From: an uncultured Methylococcaceae bacterium
GTDB lineage: Bacteria; Pseudomonadota; Gammaproteobacteria; Methylococcales; Methylomonadaceae
NCBI GenBank assembly: GCA_903928685.1
Contig: CAIYRS010000098.1
Span: 1 to 38,267 of the forward strand
Reading direction: 5' to 3'
DNA length: 38,267 nt
The stretch's first letter is position 1. Each line of letters starts with the position of its first letter. Positions 18,831-27,548 of the stretch are shown one piece after another. The position numbers were made by a program, and so were the translations under genes. The notes below the pieces were generated by a model, which made no database searches, was not told the origin of the DNA, and worked only from the letters and a program-made list of their open reading frames with translations.

Positions 18831-19660
18831 GCGCCAGCCTCTTTCTGTTTGCCCAAGGGCTTGGCGGCAAAATACGCTGCCAACGCCGTTTTCACTACTT
18901 GGGCAAACTGCTTACGAAACGCAGCGGTGGCAATCAGCGCTTCATCTTCCACATCGACAATCGTGCCGACTTCAATCAAAACCGCAGGCATAGCCGCTTC
19001 CCGCAACACCGCAAGGTCTTGATGCCAAATGCCTAATTTAGCATTAACGCTACGGCAAGACAGACAATCATCCTGATGGTAATCCGACACGTGCCTGCCT
19101 AAAGCCTGCAATCCTTTAGCAATCTGCTCCGCCAATTGCAGCGACTTACTGCGGCAAGGTTCGGGCTTATCGTTATTTATAAAAATATTGAAGCCGATTT
19201 GGTAGCGTTGTTTAAATACAGGCGACAGTTTTATCCCGCCGTCACCCTTACATAACCGACCATCGCTAATTTGCCAATGCTCAGCCGTGGCATCATGATG
19301 AATAGATATAAACACATCAGCTTTATTTTCATTGGCTATGGCAGCACGGGCATACAAGCTTTCATGGCCTAACCATTTTTGCTTGGCTTGCTGGCTAAGA
19401 TAGGCCTGCAATTTATTCGCGACTGGCACATCTGCTTGCGGCTTTCGGGTCAGCAGCAAGTGGTATTCACCCAATTCATCTGCCAATGCCGAAACCACCG
19501 CATCGTTATAAAACATCTCTTGCTTGCCACAACTAGCTATAGCGCCGGGATGCGCGGGCTCATGCCCTGCATCTAAAACCACCACTGGCTGTGCACAAAC
19601 ATTTGTTGCAACCATCGCTATCGAGATTATTAGCGCTGACAATACTGGATGGCTTGGCAA
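18806..19660 (-). CDS. N-acetylmuramoyl-L-alanine amidase (Amidase_3), periplasmic
   Basis: Zinc amidase that cleaves the stem peptide from murein, 284 residues. A signal peptide runs to VCA-QP near residue 23. Zinc and catalytic residues are seen in VVLDAGHEPAHPG, FISIHHDA and the late Glu in PAVLIEVGTIVD. It lacks the AMIN and LysM domains seen in AmiA/B/C-type division amidases, so it may serve in recycling or spore-like cortex-type trimming; I cannot tell which. The last residues (AYSACFFL) are read across the 3' end of the convergent DUF475 gene. Confidence 0.88.
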   Translation of the reverse strand: MPSHPVLSALIISIAMVATNVCAQPVVVLDAGHEPAHPGAIASCGKQEMFYNDAVVSALADELGEYHLLLTRKPQADVPVANKLQAYLSQQAKQKWLGHESLYARAAIANENKADVFISIHHDATAEHWQISDGRLCKGDGGIKLSPVFKQRYQIGFNIFINNDKPEPCRSKSLQLAEQIAKGLQALGRHVSDYHQDDCLSCRSVNAKLGIWHQDLAVLREAAMPAVLIEVGTIVDVEDEALIATAAFRKQFAQVVKTALAAYFAAKPLGKQKEAGAYSACFFL

Positions 19661-19721
19661 ACTATTACCTCATTTCGCTTTAACAATCATTTTGTTATTC
19701 GTGTTAACCACGTTTGCCGAT

Positions 19722-19727
19722 TATAAT
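19722..19727 (+). promoter_or_regulatory. Possible -10 element upstream of the 19814 gene
   Basis: A perfect TATAAT at 19722-19727, about 86 bases before the ATG. The best -35 (TTCGTG, 18-base spacer) is poor, so only the -10 is convincing. Confidence 0.35.
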
Positions 19728-19813
19728 CCGCCAACTTCAAAGTCCGTAGGCAGTCCAGCCACTATTGACCATCAGAACGTGCTATCAAGGCCGTTTAATA
19801 ATCAGGTACATTC

Positions 19814-20866
19814 ATGTCTGCATCCACAAACGCATTACAAGATGAGCTCTTAATAACAAAACCAACACTGTCCGTCTCCTTCCGGCTACTGCTTGGCCTA
19901 TATGCGATTATTCCCCTGTGCTTGCTATTGCAACTTGCCGACAATTGGTTTTGGCAAGGGCAATTAAAACAAGCCTTACCCAGCAGCCCTAATCACTTTC
20001 TATTATTCCAAATCCTGTTTGGCACACCACACATCATCGCCAGCACGATAGTTTTGGTCAGCAATAAAGACTACCTAAGCCACTATCGCCGCAAACTGTT
20101 ACTGATGACTGCCGCCATTGCGATTTTTTTCGGCATTGGCAGCTTATTTATCCCCTATCGGGTGCTTTACGTGATGGTAGCTAGCTGGACGGTTTACCAT
20201 GTTTTAAGACAACAACACGGCATCGCCCGTGGCCTTTGCCGTCTACCAAACAGGGCTTTTCAGCTACTGCTTTGGCTTAGCATCTTCGCAGGCGTTTTTA
20301 TTTACATTGGCATTTTTATGAAGAACCGCTTGGATATAGAACAAGTGGAATGGCTAAAACATGTGGTCAGCGGCTTGTGTATCAGCTTGGTGTGCGCCAG
20401 CGTGTTGTATCAACGCAATTGCCCGACGGTTTTCAGCAAATGCTTTCTCTGGGGCAATACTTTTTTAATTTTGAGTAGCTTTTATTTTTATCTAAACCAA
20501 TATTATTTCTTGGCGATCTTAATCCCGCGTTTGGTGCATGATGCCACCGCTTATATTTTTTATGTCACCCATGATTACAACAAACACCGCCAGCAACCAC
20601 AAAACCCGCTGTACCGTTACGCCGCCAAAATACATCTGCCAATATTTTTGGTATTGCCATTATTATCGTTCGCACTGACATACCTGTTGCAAAGCTATGG
20701 CGACCAAACCATCAGCCTTATCAGCAGGACGTTGTTTGACACCGACATCCACAAAGCAGTCACACTAGGGCTGTTTGGTTATTTAGCGCTAATGCACTAT
20801 TACACCGAAGCCTTTACTTGGAAACAAGATTCGCCTTATCGGCAATTTATTGCTTTTAAGAAATAG
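19814..20866 (+). CDS. Uncharacterised His-rich polytopic membrane protein
   Basis: Membrane protein of 350 residues with about eight to nine hydrophobic segments. Conserved-looking His residues sit near helix ends: FGTPHIIAS (His73), VYHVLRQQHG (His129, His135), PRLVHDATAYIFYVTHDYNKH (His242, His253, His258) and LMHYYTEAFTW (His328). The GxPH plus paired-His pattern resembles the Brp/Blh beta-carotene-cleaving dioxygenase family, which binds iron through membrane histidines, but overall similarity as I can judge it is weak. No carotenoid genes are nearby. The ATG at 19814 opens a soluble tail before TM1. Function unknown; a metal-dependent membrane oxygenase is one possibility. Confidence 0.65.
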   Translation: MSASTNALQDELLITKPTLSVSFRLLLGLYAIIPLCLLLQLADNWFWQGQLKQALPSSPNHFLLFQILFGTPHIIASTIVLVSNKDYLSHYRRKLLLMTAAIAIFFGIGSLFIPYRVLYVMVASWTVYHVLRQQHGIARGLCRLPNRAFQLLLWLSIFAGVFIYIGIFMKNRLDIEQVEWLKHVVSGLCISLVCASVLYQRNCPTVFSKCFLWGNTFLILSSFYFYLNQYYFLAILIPRLVHDATAYIFYVTHDYNKHRQQPQNPLYRYAAKIHLPIFLVLPLLSFALTYLLQSYGDQTISLISRTLFDTDIHKAVTLGLFGYLALMHYYTEAFTWKQDSPYRQFIAFKK

Positions 20867-20888
20867 TTTGCTTTATTACTTTACTTAC

Positions 20889-21200
20889 GTTGTGCAGTAA
20901 CGCGCTTTTCTCCCGTTTGCCGCGTCGAGCACCGGAGTCTTTGTCGGGAATAGCCCGCTAGGGGTGCGGCATGGATGCCGCACGGCGGCAGATGGGCAGG
21001 AAGCCCATTCTGCCGTCCCCCGACAAATGCGAGGAGCGCAAGACATGAGCGGTAACCGGGCCGCCTTTTCTTTGGTTACTTACTTTTGGCGGCGCAAAAG
21101 AAAGTAACTCGCCTTCGGGTGCGAGAACCCGATTTAAAAAACATCGCGATAGCGATTCATTATTATTTATTTTCGTCTCACAAAAAAATGAGTGCGTAAC
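20889..21200 (+). repeat. Dispersed modular repeat, copy A (short form)
   Basis: About 312 bases filling the gap between the membrane protein and the RTX gene. It matches copies at 32023 and 37970 closely. It has a perfect TGCGGCAT-GG-ATGCCGCA palindrome, a CGGCAGA...TCTGCCG hairpin, a CTCGC/GCGAG hairpin and the ATCGCGATAGCGAT palindrome. The ends form a short inverted repeat (GTTGTGCAG left; GTTACGCA-like right, inverted). Compared with copy B it lacks an 18-base and a 47-base internal module. No coding capacity is apparent. Nothing else is seen in 21201-21287 apart from the RTX gene leader. Confidence 0.9.
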
Positions 21201-21287
21201 ATCAGTTACTTTACGCCTTTAAAACAAACCACCCGTACATAACTAACCGCTGTACTACTCCCATAACAACTATCAAAGGCAATAGCG

Positions 21288-22910
21288 ATGCTATCAACCA
21301 ACCCAACAATAAACGCATTACTCAGCACTTACCAATGGGGAACCACAGGCACTGCGGCGACCATAACCTATAGCTTCCCAACCACAGGCTCAACTTTCAT
21401 TAGCAATTATGGCAAAGAAGTTAGCTCAGGATGGTCTGGCTTCAATGCCAGCCAACAGGCCAGCTTTAAAACCGCATTATCTAAGTGGTCTGATGTCGCC
21501 AATCTTACCTTCACACAAGTCGCCGACAACGCCAGCGGATCAGGCCAAATAAGAGTCGCTTTCAGTAATGAAGTCAAAAATCAAGGAGCTGGCGGCTGGG
21601 CTTACTTTCCTACACCACCAGCCGCGCAAGCTGGTGATGTCTGGATAACCCCTAACTACTCCGATTTTTCCGTCGCAGGCTCACAAGAGTTCCACACCTT
21701 AATTCATGAATTAGGCCACGCTTTAGGGCTTAAACATCCATTTGAAACAGTTACTGGCAATAGCGCTGTCCTCAGCACCGCTGAAAACACGACCCAGTAT
21801 TCTATTATGTCGTACACCAATTACACGGGTGCAGGCTACATATACAAAAGCTTAGGCGGCGGCAGTTACTCATACCAAGTAGTTCGCCCATCAACACCGA
21901 TGCTTTACGATATTGCCGCCATGCAATTTTTATATGGCGCCAATATGACCTCACACACAGGTAACGATACCTACACCGTCAGTAATACCGTTGGTGAACT
22001 TAAAACCATTTGGGATGCAGGCGGCACCGATACTTTTGACTTATCCACCCAAACCCTTAGCCAAATCATTAATTTGAATGCCGGGCAATTCAGCTCCGTT
22101 GGTGTTAAACAAACCTCACCAACCGGCCCCTTAAGCAGCGCAAGCAACAACGTCGCCATTGCCTACAATGTTGTTATCGAAAAAGCCATTGGCGGAAGTG
22201 GCGACGACACTATCATCGGCAATGGAGCAAGCAATAGTTTGAAAGGTGGATTAGGAAACGACACCATCACTGGCGGCCTAGGAAATGACACACTGGATGG
22301 CGGCGCGGGCAATGATAAGCTTGCAGGAGGTATCGGAAATGACACCTATGTAGTTGATTCCAGTCTAGATACAGTTACTGAAGCCAGCGGCGAAGGCACA
22401 GATACCGTGCAGTCTTATATTTCATGGACATTAGGAACCAATTTAGAAAACCTCACCTTAAAATCAAATAGCGCTATTAATGGTACAGGTAATAACCTCA
22501 ACAACACCATCACTGGCAACAATGGCAAAAACATATTGATCGGCAATGGCGGTAATGACAAATTAATCGGTGGCGCGGGTTCCGACACGTTAACTGGTGG
22601 CACTGGCAATGACATCTTCCTGTTCAAGAGCCTATCAGGCATAGACACCATCACAGACTATTCAGTCGCCAATGACACCATCCAACTAGAAAACGCAGTA
22701 TTTACTACCCTTCTCACCACAGGTGTGCTAGCTGCTGACCAATTTGTTTTTGGTACTGCCGTAGACAACAACGACTACATTATCTACAACAAAACCAGCG
22801 GCGCACTTTATTATGATGCTGATGGCAGTGGCAGCAGCACTGCCAGCGTACAAATCGCCTTACTCGGCATTAATTTGGCACTGACCAGTGCGGAGTTTGT
22901 GGTGGTATAA
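21288..22910 (+). CDS. Serralysin-like RTX metalloprotease (M10)
   Basis: Secreted zinc protease, 540 residues. There is no N-terminal signal peptide. The catalytic domain is about 1-230, with [11 protein letters not shown] (His140, Glu141, His144, His150) and the Met-turn SIMSY (Met174). Then come calcium-binding RTX nonapeptides ([27 protein letters not shown] and others) between about 295 and 445, and a C-terminal secretion region ending EFVVV. Such proteins leave the cell through a type I secretion system (ABC transporter, membrane fusion protein, TolC) and fold outside on calcium; no such genes are in the window. The ATG at 21288 has AAAGG upstream. It follows a dispersed repeat, which is compatible with an accessory locus. 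Confidence 0.93.
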   Translation: MLSTNPTINALLSTYQWGTTGTAATITYSFPTTGSTFISNYGKEVSSGWSGFNASQQASFKTALSKWSDVANLTFTQVADNASGSGQIRVAFSNEVKNQGAGGWAYFPTPPAAQAGDVWITPNYSDFSVAGSQEFHTLIHELGHALGLKHPFETVTGNSAVLSTAENTTQYSIMSYTNYTGAGYIYKSLGGGSYSYQVVRPSTPMLYDIAAMQFLYGANMTSHTGNDTYTVSNTVGELKTIWDAGGTDTFDLSTQTLSQIINLNAGQFSSVGVKQTSPTGPLSSASNNVAIAYNVVIEKAIGGSGDDTIIGNGASNSLKGGLGNDTITGGLGNDTLDGGAGNDKLAGGIGNDTYVVDSSLDTVTEASGEGTDTVQSYISWTLGTNLENLTLKSNSAINGTGNNLNNTITGNNGKNILIGNGGNDKLIGGAGSDTLTGGTGNDIFLFKSLSGIDTITDYSVANDTIQLENAVFTTLLTTGVLAADQFVFGTAVDNNDYIIYNKTSGALYYDADGSGSSTASVQIALLGINLALTSAEFVVV

Positions 22911-22928
22911 GGAAAATAGCTGATATGG

Positions 22929-22962
22929 AACAGGCGCGAACTTGTTAATCGCGCCTGTTTTC
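22929..22962 (+). terminator. Terminator after the RTX protease gene
   Basis: Ten-base perfect stem AACAGGCGCG (22929-22938) / CGCGCCTGTT (22950-22959) with an 11-base loop, followed by TTTC. It lies between the RTX stop and the convergent murU stop. No T-run appears on the minus strand. Confidence 0.75.
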
Positions 22963-22966
22963 AAGA

Positions 22967-23647
22967 CTAAAGATTGGAATGGTTTTGGCGGTAATAATTA
23001 TCCAATTCTTGCAAACGCTGCGGCGTACCAATATCCATCCAAAACCCCTGATGTACCTGCCCACTGACGTGTTGCCCCGCCATCGCTTGGCGCAACAGCG
23101 GAGCAAGCTTACTCACCCCCTGCGGCACACCTGCAAACAATGCCGGACGATAAAGGCCAATACCACTAAAGGTATATTTCGGCTCGCCGCCATCTCCCAG
23201 CAAACCCTCAGCCGTTAAGCTGAAATCACCTGATGGATTATGCTCAGGATTGCCCACCAACACCAAATGCGCTAAATCTACCGATTGTTGATGGAGACTG
23301 GCAAACGGAAAATCGGTAGCAATATCACCATTCACCACCAAAAACGCCTCTGTACCCAATAATGGCAAGGCCTTGATGATGCCGCCAGCGGTTTCCAAGG
23401 CCTGCCCGCCTTCTGGCGAATAAGCGATATTTGCCCCCAATTGCTGACCATTACCCAGATACCGTTCAATTTGCTCACCTAAATGCGCGTGATTAATGAC
23501 TATCTCGGTAAAACCGCCTGCAACTAATTGGCAAATAGTATGTTCAATCAATGGCTTGTCAGCCGCAGACAGTAATGGTTTAGGCGTGTGATCTGTTAAC
23601 GGGCGCATCCGCTCGCCGCGCCCGGCGGCTAAAATCATCGCTTTCAT
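22967..23647 (-). CDS. murU: N-acetylmuramate-1-phosphate uridylyltransferase MurU
   Basis: Sugar-1-phosphate nucleotidyltransferase, 226 residues. The signature is MKAMILAAGRGERMRPLTDH followed by TPKPLL. Metal-binding VNGDIATDFPF and the product-site GFWMDIGTPQRLQELD are present. It makes UDP-MurNAc from recycled MurNAc-1-P. The start is the ATG at 23647 (MKAMIL), which overlaps the amgK stop by 4 bases. Close relatives include mannose-1-phosphate guanylyltransferases, but the pairing with amgK and divergence from lptD, as in Pseudomonas, favours MurU. Confidence 0.9.
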   Translation of the reverse strand: MKAMILAAGRGERMRPLTDHTPKPLLSAADKPLIEHTICQLVAGGFTEIVINHAHLGEQIERYLGNGQQLGANIAYSPEGGQALETAGGIIKALPLLGTEAFLVVNGDIATDFPFASLHQQSVDLAHLVLVGNPEHNPSGDFSLTAEGLLGDGGEPKYTFSGIGLYRPALFAGVPQGVSKLAPLLRQAMAGQHVSGQVHQGFWMDIGTPQRLQELDNYYRQNHSNL

Positions 23648-24636
23648 GTATTTTTCTGCCAAGCAGGCAGCACCGTGGCCTGCAAAAACTCACCAAACTC
23701 AGCAAGCTCCGGATACTCGCCGCAAACCTGAATGACATAATTCAAGGTGCGCGGAATATCGGCAAGATAGCCGGATTTACCGTCCCGCAAATGCAAGCGG
23801 GAAAAAATGCCAATCGCCTTTAAGTGCCGCTGCATACCCATTAAATCAAACCAGCGTTTAAACTGCGGGTAATCGACCGCCACTAACCCCTCCGCAAGCA
23901 AGCGTTGATAATAATCTTGCAACCAAACCGCCAGCTGTTGTTCAGGCCAAGCGACATAACAATCGCGCAACAACGACACCACATCATAAGTAATCGGCCC
24001 GATGACCGCGTCTTGGAAATCAATCACGCCAATTTGGTTATCTTCCAGCACCATTAAATTGCGCGAGTGATAATCCCGGTGTACGCAAGTGACAGGTTGC
24101 GCCAAGGCCGACTCAACCAAACACGCTTGTACTGCATCCCACAACGCTTCCGGCATAGTCAAATCCAAATAATCGCCGATAAACCAGTCGCTAAAAATTG
24201 CCAACTCGCGGTGCAGTAAGGCTTGGTCATAATGCGGTAAATCGGCTGCGACTAAATCCCGGCAAGTTTGCAGGCGAAATAAACTTGCCAACGCTTGCGG
24301 ATATAAAACTTCCGCAGCACCTTCGGCAATCGCTTGCAAAAAACTTTGGCTACCAAAATCCTCTAACAACAAAAAACCGTCTTCGAAATTTTGCTGATAA
24401 ATTTCCGGTGTCTTCACGCCCGCACTCGCCATTAAGACAGCGACGTGAATGAATGGTGCCAGCTTCTCCTTATCCGGCGGCGCATCCATAACAATAAAGC
24501 TATCATCGGCACTGGTAAAACGAAAATAACGGCGAAAACTGGCATCGCTAGAAGCTGGTTGGAAGTTATCGGCCTGCAATAACAAATCATTTTCCAGCCA
24601 ATCCATTAAGGTGATTATTCTGAGGTCTGCAATCAT
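23644..24636 (-). CDS. amgK: Anomeric MurNAc/GlcNAc kinase AmgK
   Basis: Aminoglycoside phosphotransferase-fold kinase, 330 residues, that phosphorylates MurNAc at C1 in peptidoglycan recycling. The catalytic loop is CVHRDYHSRNLMV and the Mg-binding motif is VIDFQDAVIGPITYDVVSLL. The start is uncertain: the ATG at 24636 gives MIADLRII, and the ATG at 24606 gives MDWLENDLL, which matches relatives' N-termini better; neither has a good SD. This pathway bypasses de novo MurA-dependent synthesis and underlies fosfomycin tolerance in pseudomonads. The 24637-24881 gap separates it from divergent lptD. Confidence 0.9.
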   Translation of the reverse strand: MIADLRIITLMDWLENDLLLQADNFQPASSDASFRRYFRFTSADDSFIVMDAPPDKEKLAPFIHVAVLMASAGVKTPEIYQQNFEDGFLLLEDFGSQSFLQAIAEGAAEVLYPQALASLFRLQTCRDLVAADLPHYDQALLHRELAIFSDWFIGDYLDLTMPEALWDAVQACLVESALAQPVTCVHRDYHSRNLMVLEDNQIGVIDFQDAVIGPITYDVVSLLRDCYVAWPEQQLAVWLQDYYQRLLAEGLVAVDYPQFKRWFDLMGMQRHLKAIGIFSRLHLRDGKSGYLADIPRTLNYVIQVCGEYPELAEFGEFLQATVLPAWQKNT

Positions 24637-24881
24637 GTATGGGTAATAAAAGTGAGGGAATTATGGCGTATTGCGTAATACCGAATTTCGTAGCTCAGCT
24701 ACCCGTATTACATTGCAATTTATCTGGGCTAGTTGCTTAACAGCATTGGATTTTGGCACATATAATGCCCAGAAAGGTTTTAGGCCGCTTCTAAGTTATC
24801 TCGCCTTAGTAAATTAAGGTAGAATGCCTGCACTGCATTTTATTCGATTTATACTTCGTTTCGCTATCAAACTTACTATCT

Positions 24882-27548
24882 ATGCTTCGCCGCTTATTTC
24901 TGGTCTTCCTACCCTCATTAACTGCCTCAACCAGTTTTGCCAATTCAGCAGACTGGTCTTGTCAGCAGGATAAAAACACCAATGAATGGGTATGCTTGGG
25001 CGACCAAACCAGCGCCGTCAAGCCGACAGCGATTGCTCCTGTCATCGTCGAACCAATCACGCCGCCAGCACCTATAAGCAAAGCGCCAACACTAGCGCCC
25101 CGCGTAATAGCACGACAGCCTGAGCCGAGCAGCGAAAGCTTACCGCAACCACCATCGCCGCCGCCAGCGCCAAAAATCCTAGCTACGCCAGAAAAAATCG
25201 AAGCACCTACGCCACCAGCCGTCACCGCAGCCGATACCAAACCGCCAAGCGACGACTTTTTAGAAGACTTCCATATCGGCTTATTAAGCCCAGTTTTCGA
25301 CCACCAACAAGAACAACTGTTTAGCCAACTCAATTCGCGCTTAAAAACTGACCCTTGGGAAAACTGCACCTTACAACTAGGCAAAACCGCACCCGATGCC
25401 AATTTGCAAGCCATCCGCAACAAAACCCCGTTGGACGTCAAATCCAATTATTCAGAAATTTTTGATAACGAAATCGGCAACTATTCCGGCAAAGTGGAAA
25501 TGAACCGCGCTGACCAGCACGCCCATGCCGATAAAGCCAATTACGACAGCGTTTCTGAAACCTTAGATTTACAAGGCAACGTCTTCTACAACGAAGATCA
25601 ATTATCGTTACACAGCAGCAGCGCCACGCTCAAACTAGCGTCTGACCAAGCGGTGTTGCGCGATACCTTATTTATCTCCGCTGACACACCATTACGCGGC
25701 AGTGCCAAAGCCGTATTCCGCGATAACCGGGCGTTATCGCATTATAAAGATGTCACTTATACCAGCTGCCGCCCTGGCAACCAAGACTGGGCAGTGCACG
25801 CCTCAGAATTAAAAATCAATAAAGAACGCGGACGCGGTGCTGCCAACAATGCCTGGGTAGAATTTAAAGGCGTACCGGTATTTTATTCGCCGTATCTGGC
25901 CTTTCCAGTGGATAGCCGCCGATCATCCGGCTTTCTTGCGCCCACTTTTGGCAACACCCAAAGCAGTGGCTTTAACTTTTCTTCCTCGTATTATTGGAAT
26001 ATCGCCCCCAATTACGATGCCACTATTGCACCCGTTTATTATGATGAACGCGGCGTTCTATTGGGGGGTAACTTCCGTTATTTAACCTCGAAATCAAACG
26101 GCAAAATTACTGCCGAATACATGCCTGACGACCGCAAGCTCAATGATAGCCGCTACCATCTGATGCTGAAAAACGTCACCCAGCTTACTGAGCATTTATC
26201 TGCCGATGTCGATGTCAACAACGTCTCCGACAAAAACTATTTCGCCGAATTAGGCAACGCCTTACGCTTCCCCAACTTCAGCTTTATCCGCAGCCAAGGT
26301 GCATTAAATTACCGTCGCGAAGGCGTATCGCTAGTCGCCCGCGCAGAAAGTTACCAAACCTTAGACTCTTCGCTGACAGGCCGACAAATCCCTTACCGCC
26401 GTTTGCCGCAAATTAATTTGAACTTGAACCACTCGTTCAACTTTATGCCGCTGGACGCCAACCTTGAAAGTGAATCAGTCAACTTCCAACACAGCAGTTT
26501 GGTTGACGGGCAACGGGTTAACTTAAGACCTTCGCTCAGCTTTCCGTTACATACCGCCAGCAGCTATGTAACGCCAAAAATTAGCGTGCAACACACCGAA
26601 TATTTCCTCAACAACCAACAAGCCAGCTTGCCCAAAGACATCCAACGCACCGTGCCGATTATGTCGGTGGACACAGGCAGCTATTTTGAGCGCGACTTAA
26701 ACATCGGCGACAAACCCTATTTGCACACCTTAGAACCACGCTTGTTCTATTTGTACATCCCCAAAACCAACCAAAGCCAAATCCCGTTGTTCGACACCTC
26801 GGTATACGATTTTTGGTACAACAGCCTGTTTAGGGAAAACCGATTCAGCGGCTCAGACCGTATCCAAGACGCCAACCAAATCAGCGTCGCCTTAACCTCT
26901 CGCCTGATAGACCCAATGAGCGGCAGGGAACGGTTAAAACTGAATATCGGCCAAATTTTTTACTTCCGTAACCGTGAAGTCACCCTAGATTTAGCCAACA
27001 GCCCTGTTGAAACCAGCCGCACATCACCGCTGGTCGGCGAATTAGGCAGCGAAATCAGCAAACATTTGGCGGTTGACAGCGGCGTGCAGTGGGATCCGCA
27101 CTCCAACCGCATTGTCCGGGGCAAAGCTACCATCCATTACACCCACGAAGCCAACCAGCTTATCAACCTTGGCTATTTGTACCGACAAGACCCGCTAGTC
27201 AACAGCAAAGACAACGATATTACCCAAAGCGACATGTCCTTCCGTTGGCCAGTAATAGGTACTTGGTATGCCATAGGCCGCTGGCAATATTCTTGGCTTT
27301 ACAACCGCACCGTAGACGGCTTCTTTGGCGTAGAAAAAGAGAACTGTTGCTGGCGTTTCCGGGTCATAGGCCGCAGCTACATCAACAGTATCAACCAAGT
27401 GGTCAACCCCATCAGCCAAGCCGTGGAAGGCAGCACCCAAACAGGCATTTTCTTCCAAATAGAACTGAAAGGCCTAACGGGCTTAGGCACACAACTCGAC
27501 GATTTCTTTGCAACCAGTATTTCCGGCTACCAAAAACCGAAACAATGA
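24882..27548 (+). CDS. lptD: LPS-assembly protein LptD
   Basis: Outer-membrane beta-barrel that inserts LPS into the outer leaflet together with LptE, 888 residues. A signal peptide ends near residue 20 (SFA-NS). A Pro-rich spacer runs from about 47 to 122 and is not typical of E. coli LptD (784 residues). A jellyroll OstA domain with LQGNVFYNEDQL follows, then the barrel. Disulfide cysteines can be assigned: Cys27, Cys296 (YTSCRPG) and the adjacent pair Cys822-Cys823, matching the E. coli pattern of C31/C173/C724/C725. Its stop overlaps the surA start (ATGATGA). SurA is itself an LptD chaperone. Confidence 0.96.
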   Translation: MLRRLFLVFLPSLTASTSFANSADWSCQQDKNTNEWVCLGDQTSAVKPTAIAPVIVEPITPPAPISKAPTLAPRVIARQPEPSSESLPQPPSPPPAPKILATPEKIEAPTPPAVTAADTKPPSDDFLEDFHIGLLSPVFDHQQEQLFSQLNSRLKTDPWENCTLQLGKTAPDANLQAIRNKTPLDVKSNYSEIFDNEIGNYSGKVEMNRADQHAHADKANYDSVSETLDLQGNVFYNEDQLSLHSSSATLKLASDQAVLRDTLFISADTPLRGSAKAVFRDNRALSHYKDVTYTSCRPGNQDWAVHASELKINKERGRGAANNAWVEFKGVPVFYSPYLAFPVDSRRSSGFLAPTFGNTQSSGFNFSSSYYWNIAPNYDATIAPVYYDERGVLLGGNFRYLTSKSNGKITAEYMPDDRKLNDSRYHLMLKNVTQLTEHLSADVDVNNVSDKNYFAELGNALRFPNFSFIRSQGALNYRREGVSLVARAESYQTLDSSLTGRQIPYRRLPQINLNLNHSFNFMPLDANLESESVNFQHSSLVDGQRVNLRPSLSFPLHTASSYVTPKISVQHTEYFLNNQQASLPKDIQRTVPIMSVDTGSYFERDLNIGDKPYLHTLEPRLFYLYIPKTNQSQIPLFDTSVYDFWYNSLFRENRFSGSDRIQDANQISVALTSRLIDPMSGRERLKLNIGQIFYFRNREVTLDLANSPVETSRTSPLVGELGSEISKHLAVDSGVQWDPHSNRIVRGKATIHYTHEANQLINLGYLYRQDPLVNSKDNDITQSDMSFRWPVIGTWYAIGRWQYSWLYNRTVDGFFGVEKENCCWRFRVIGRSYINSINQVVNPISQAVEGSTQTGIFFQIELKGLTGLGTQLDDFFATSISGYQKPKQ

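Noticed and set aside
19524-19853. 109-codon plus-strand frame between the amidase and the 19814 gene
   Set aside because: Starts antisense to the amidase signal peptide and runs past the next start; one hydrophobic stretch but no SD and no family.
27089-27544. 152-codon upstream extension of surA
   Set aside because: Runs out of frame inside lptD; the signal peptide begins at 27545, where a start overlaps the lptD stop as expected.
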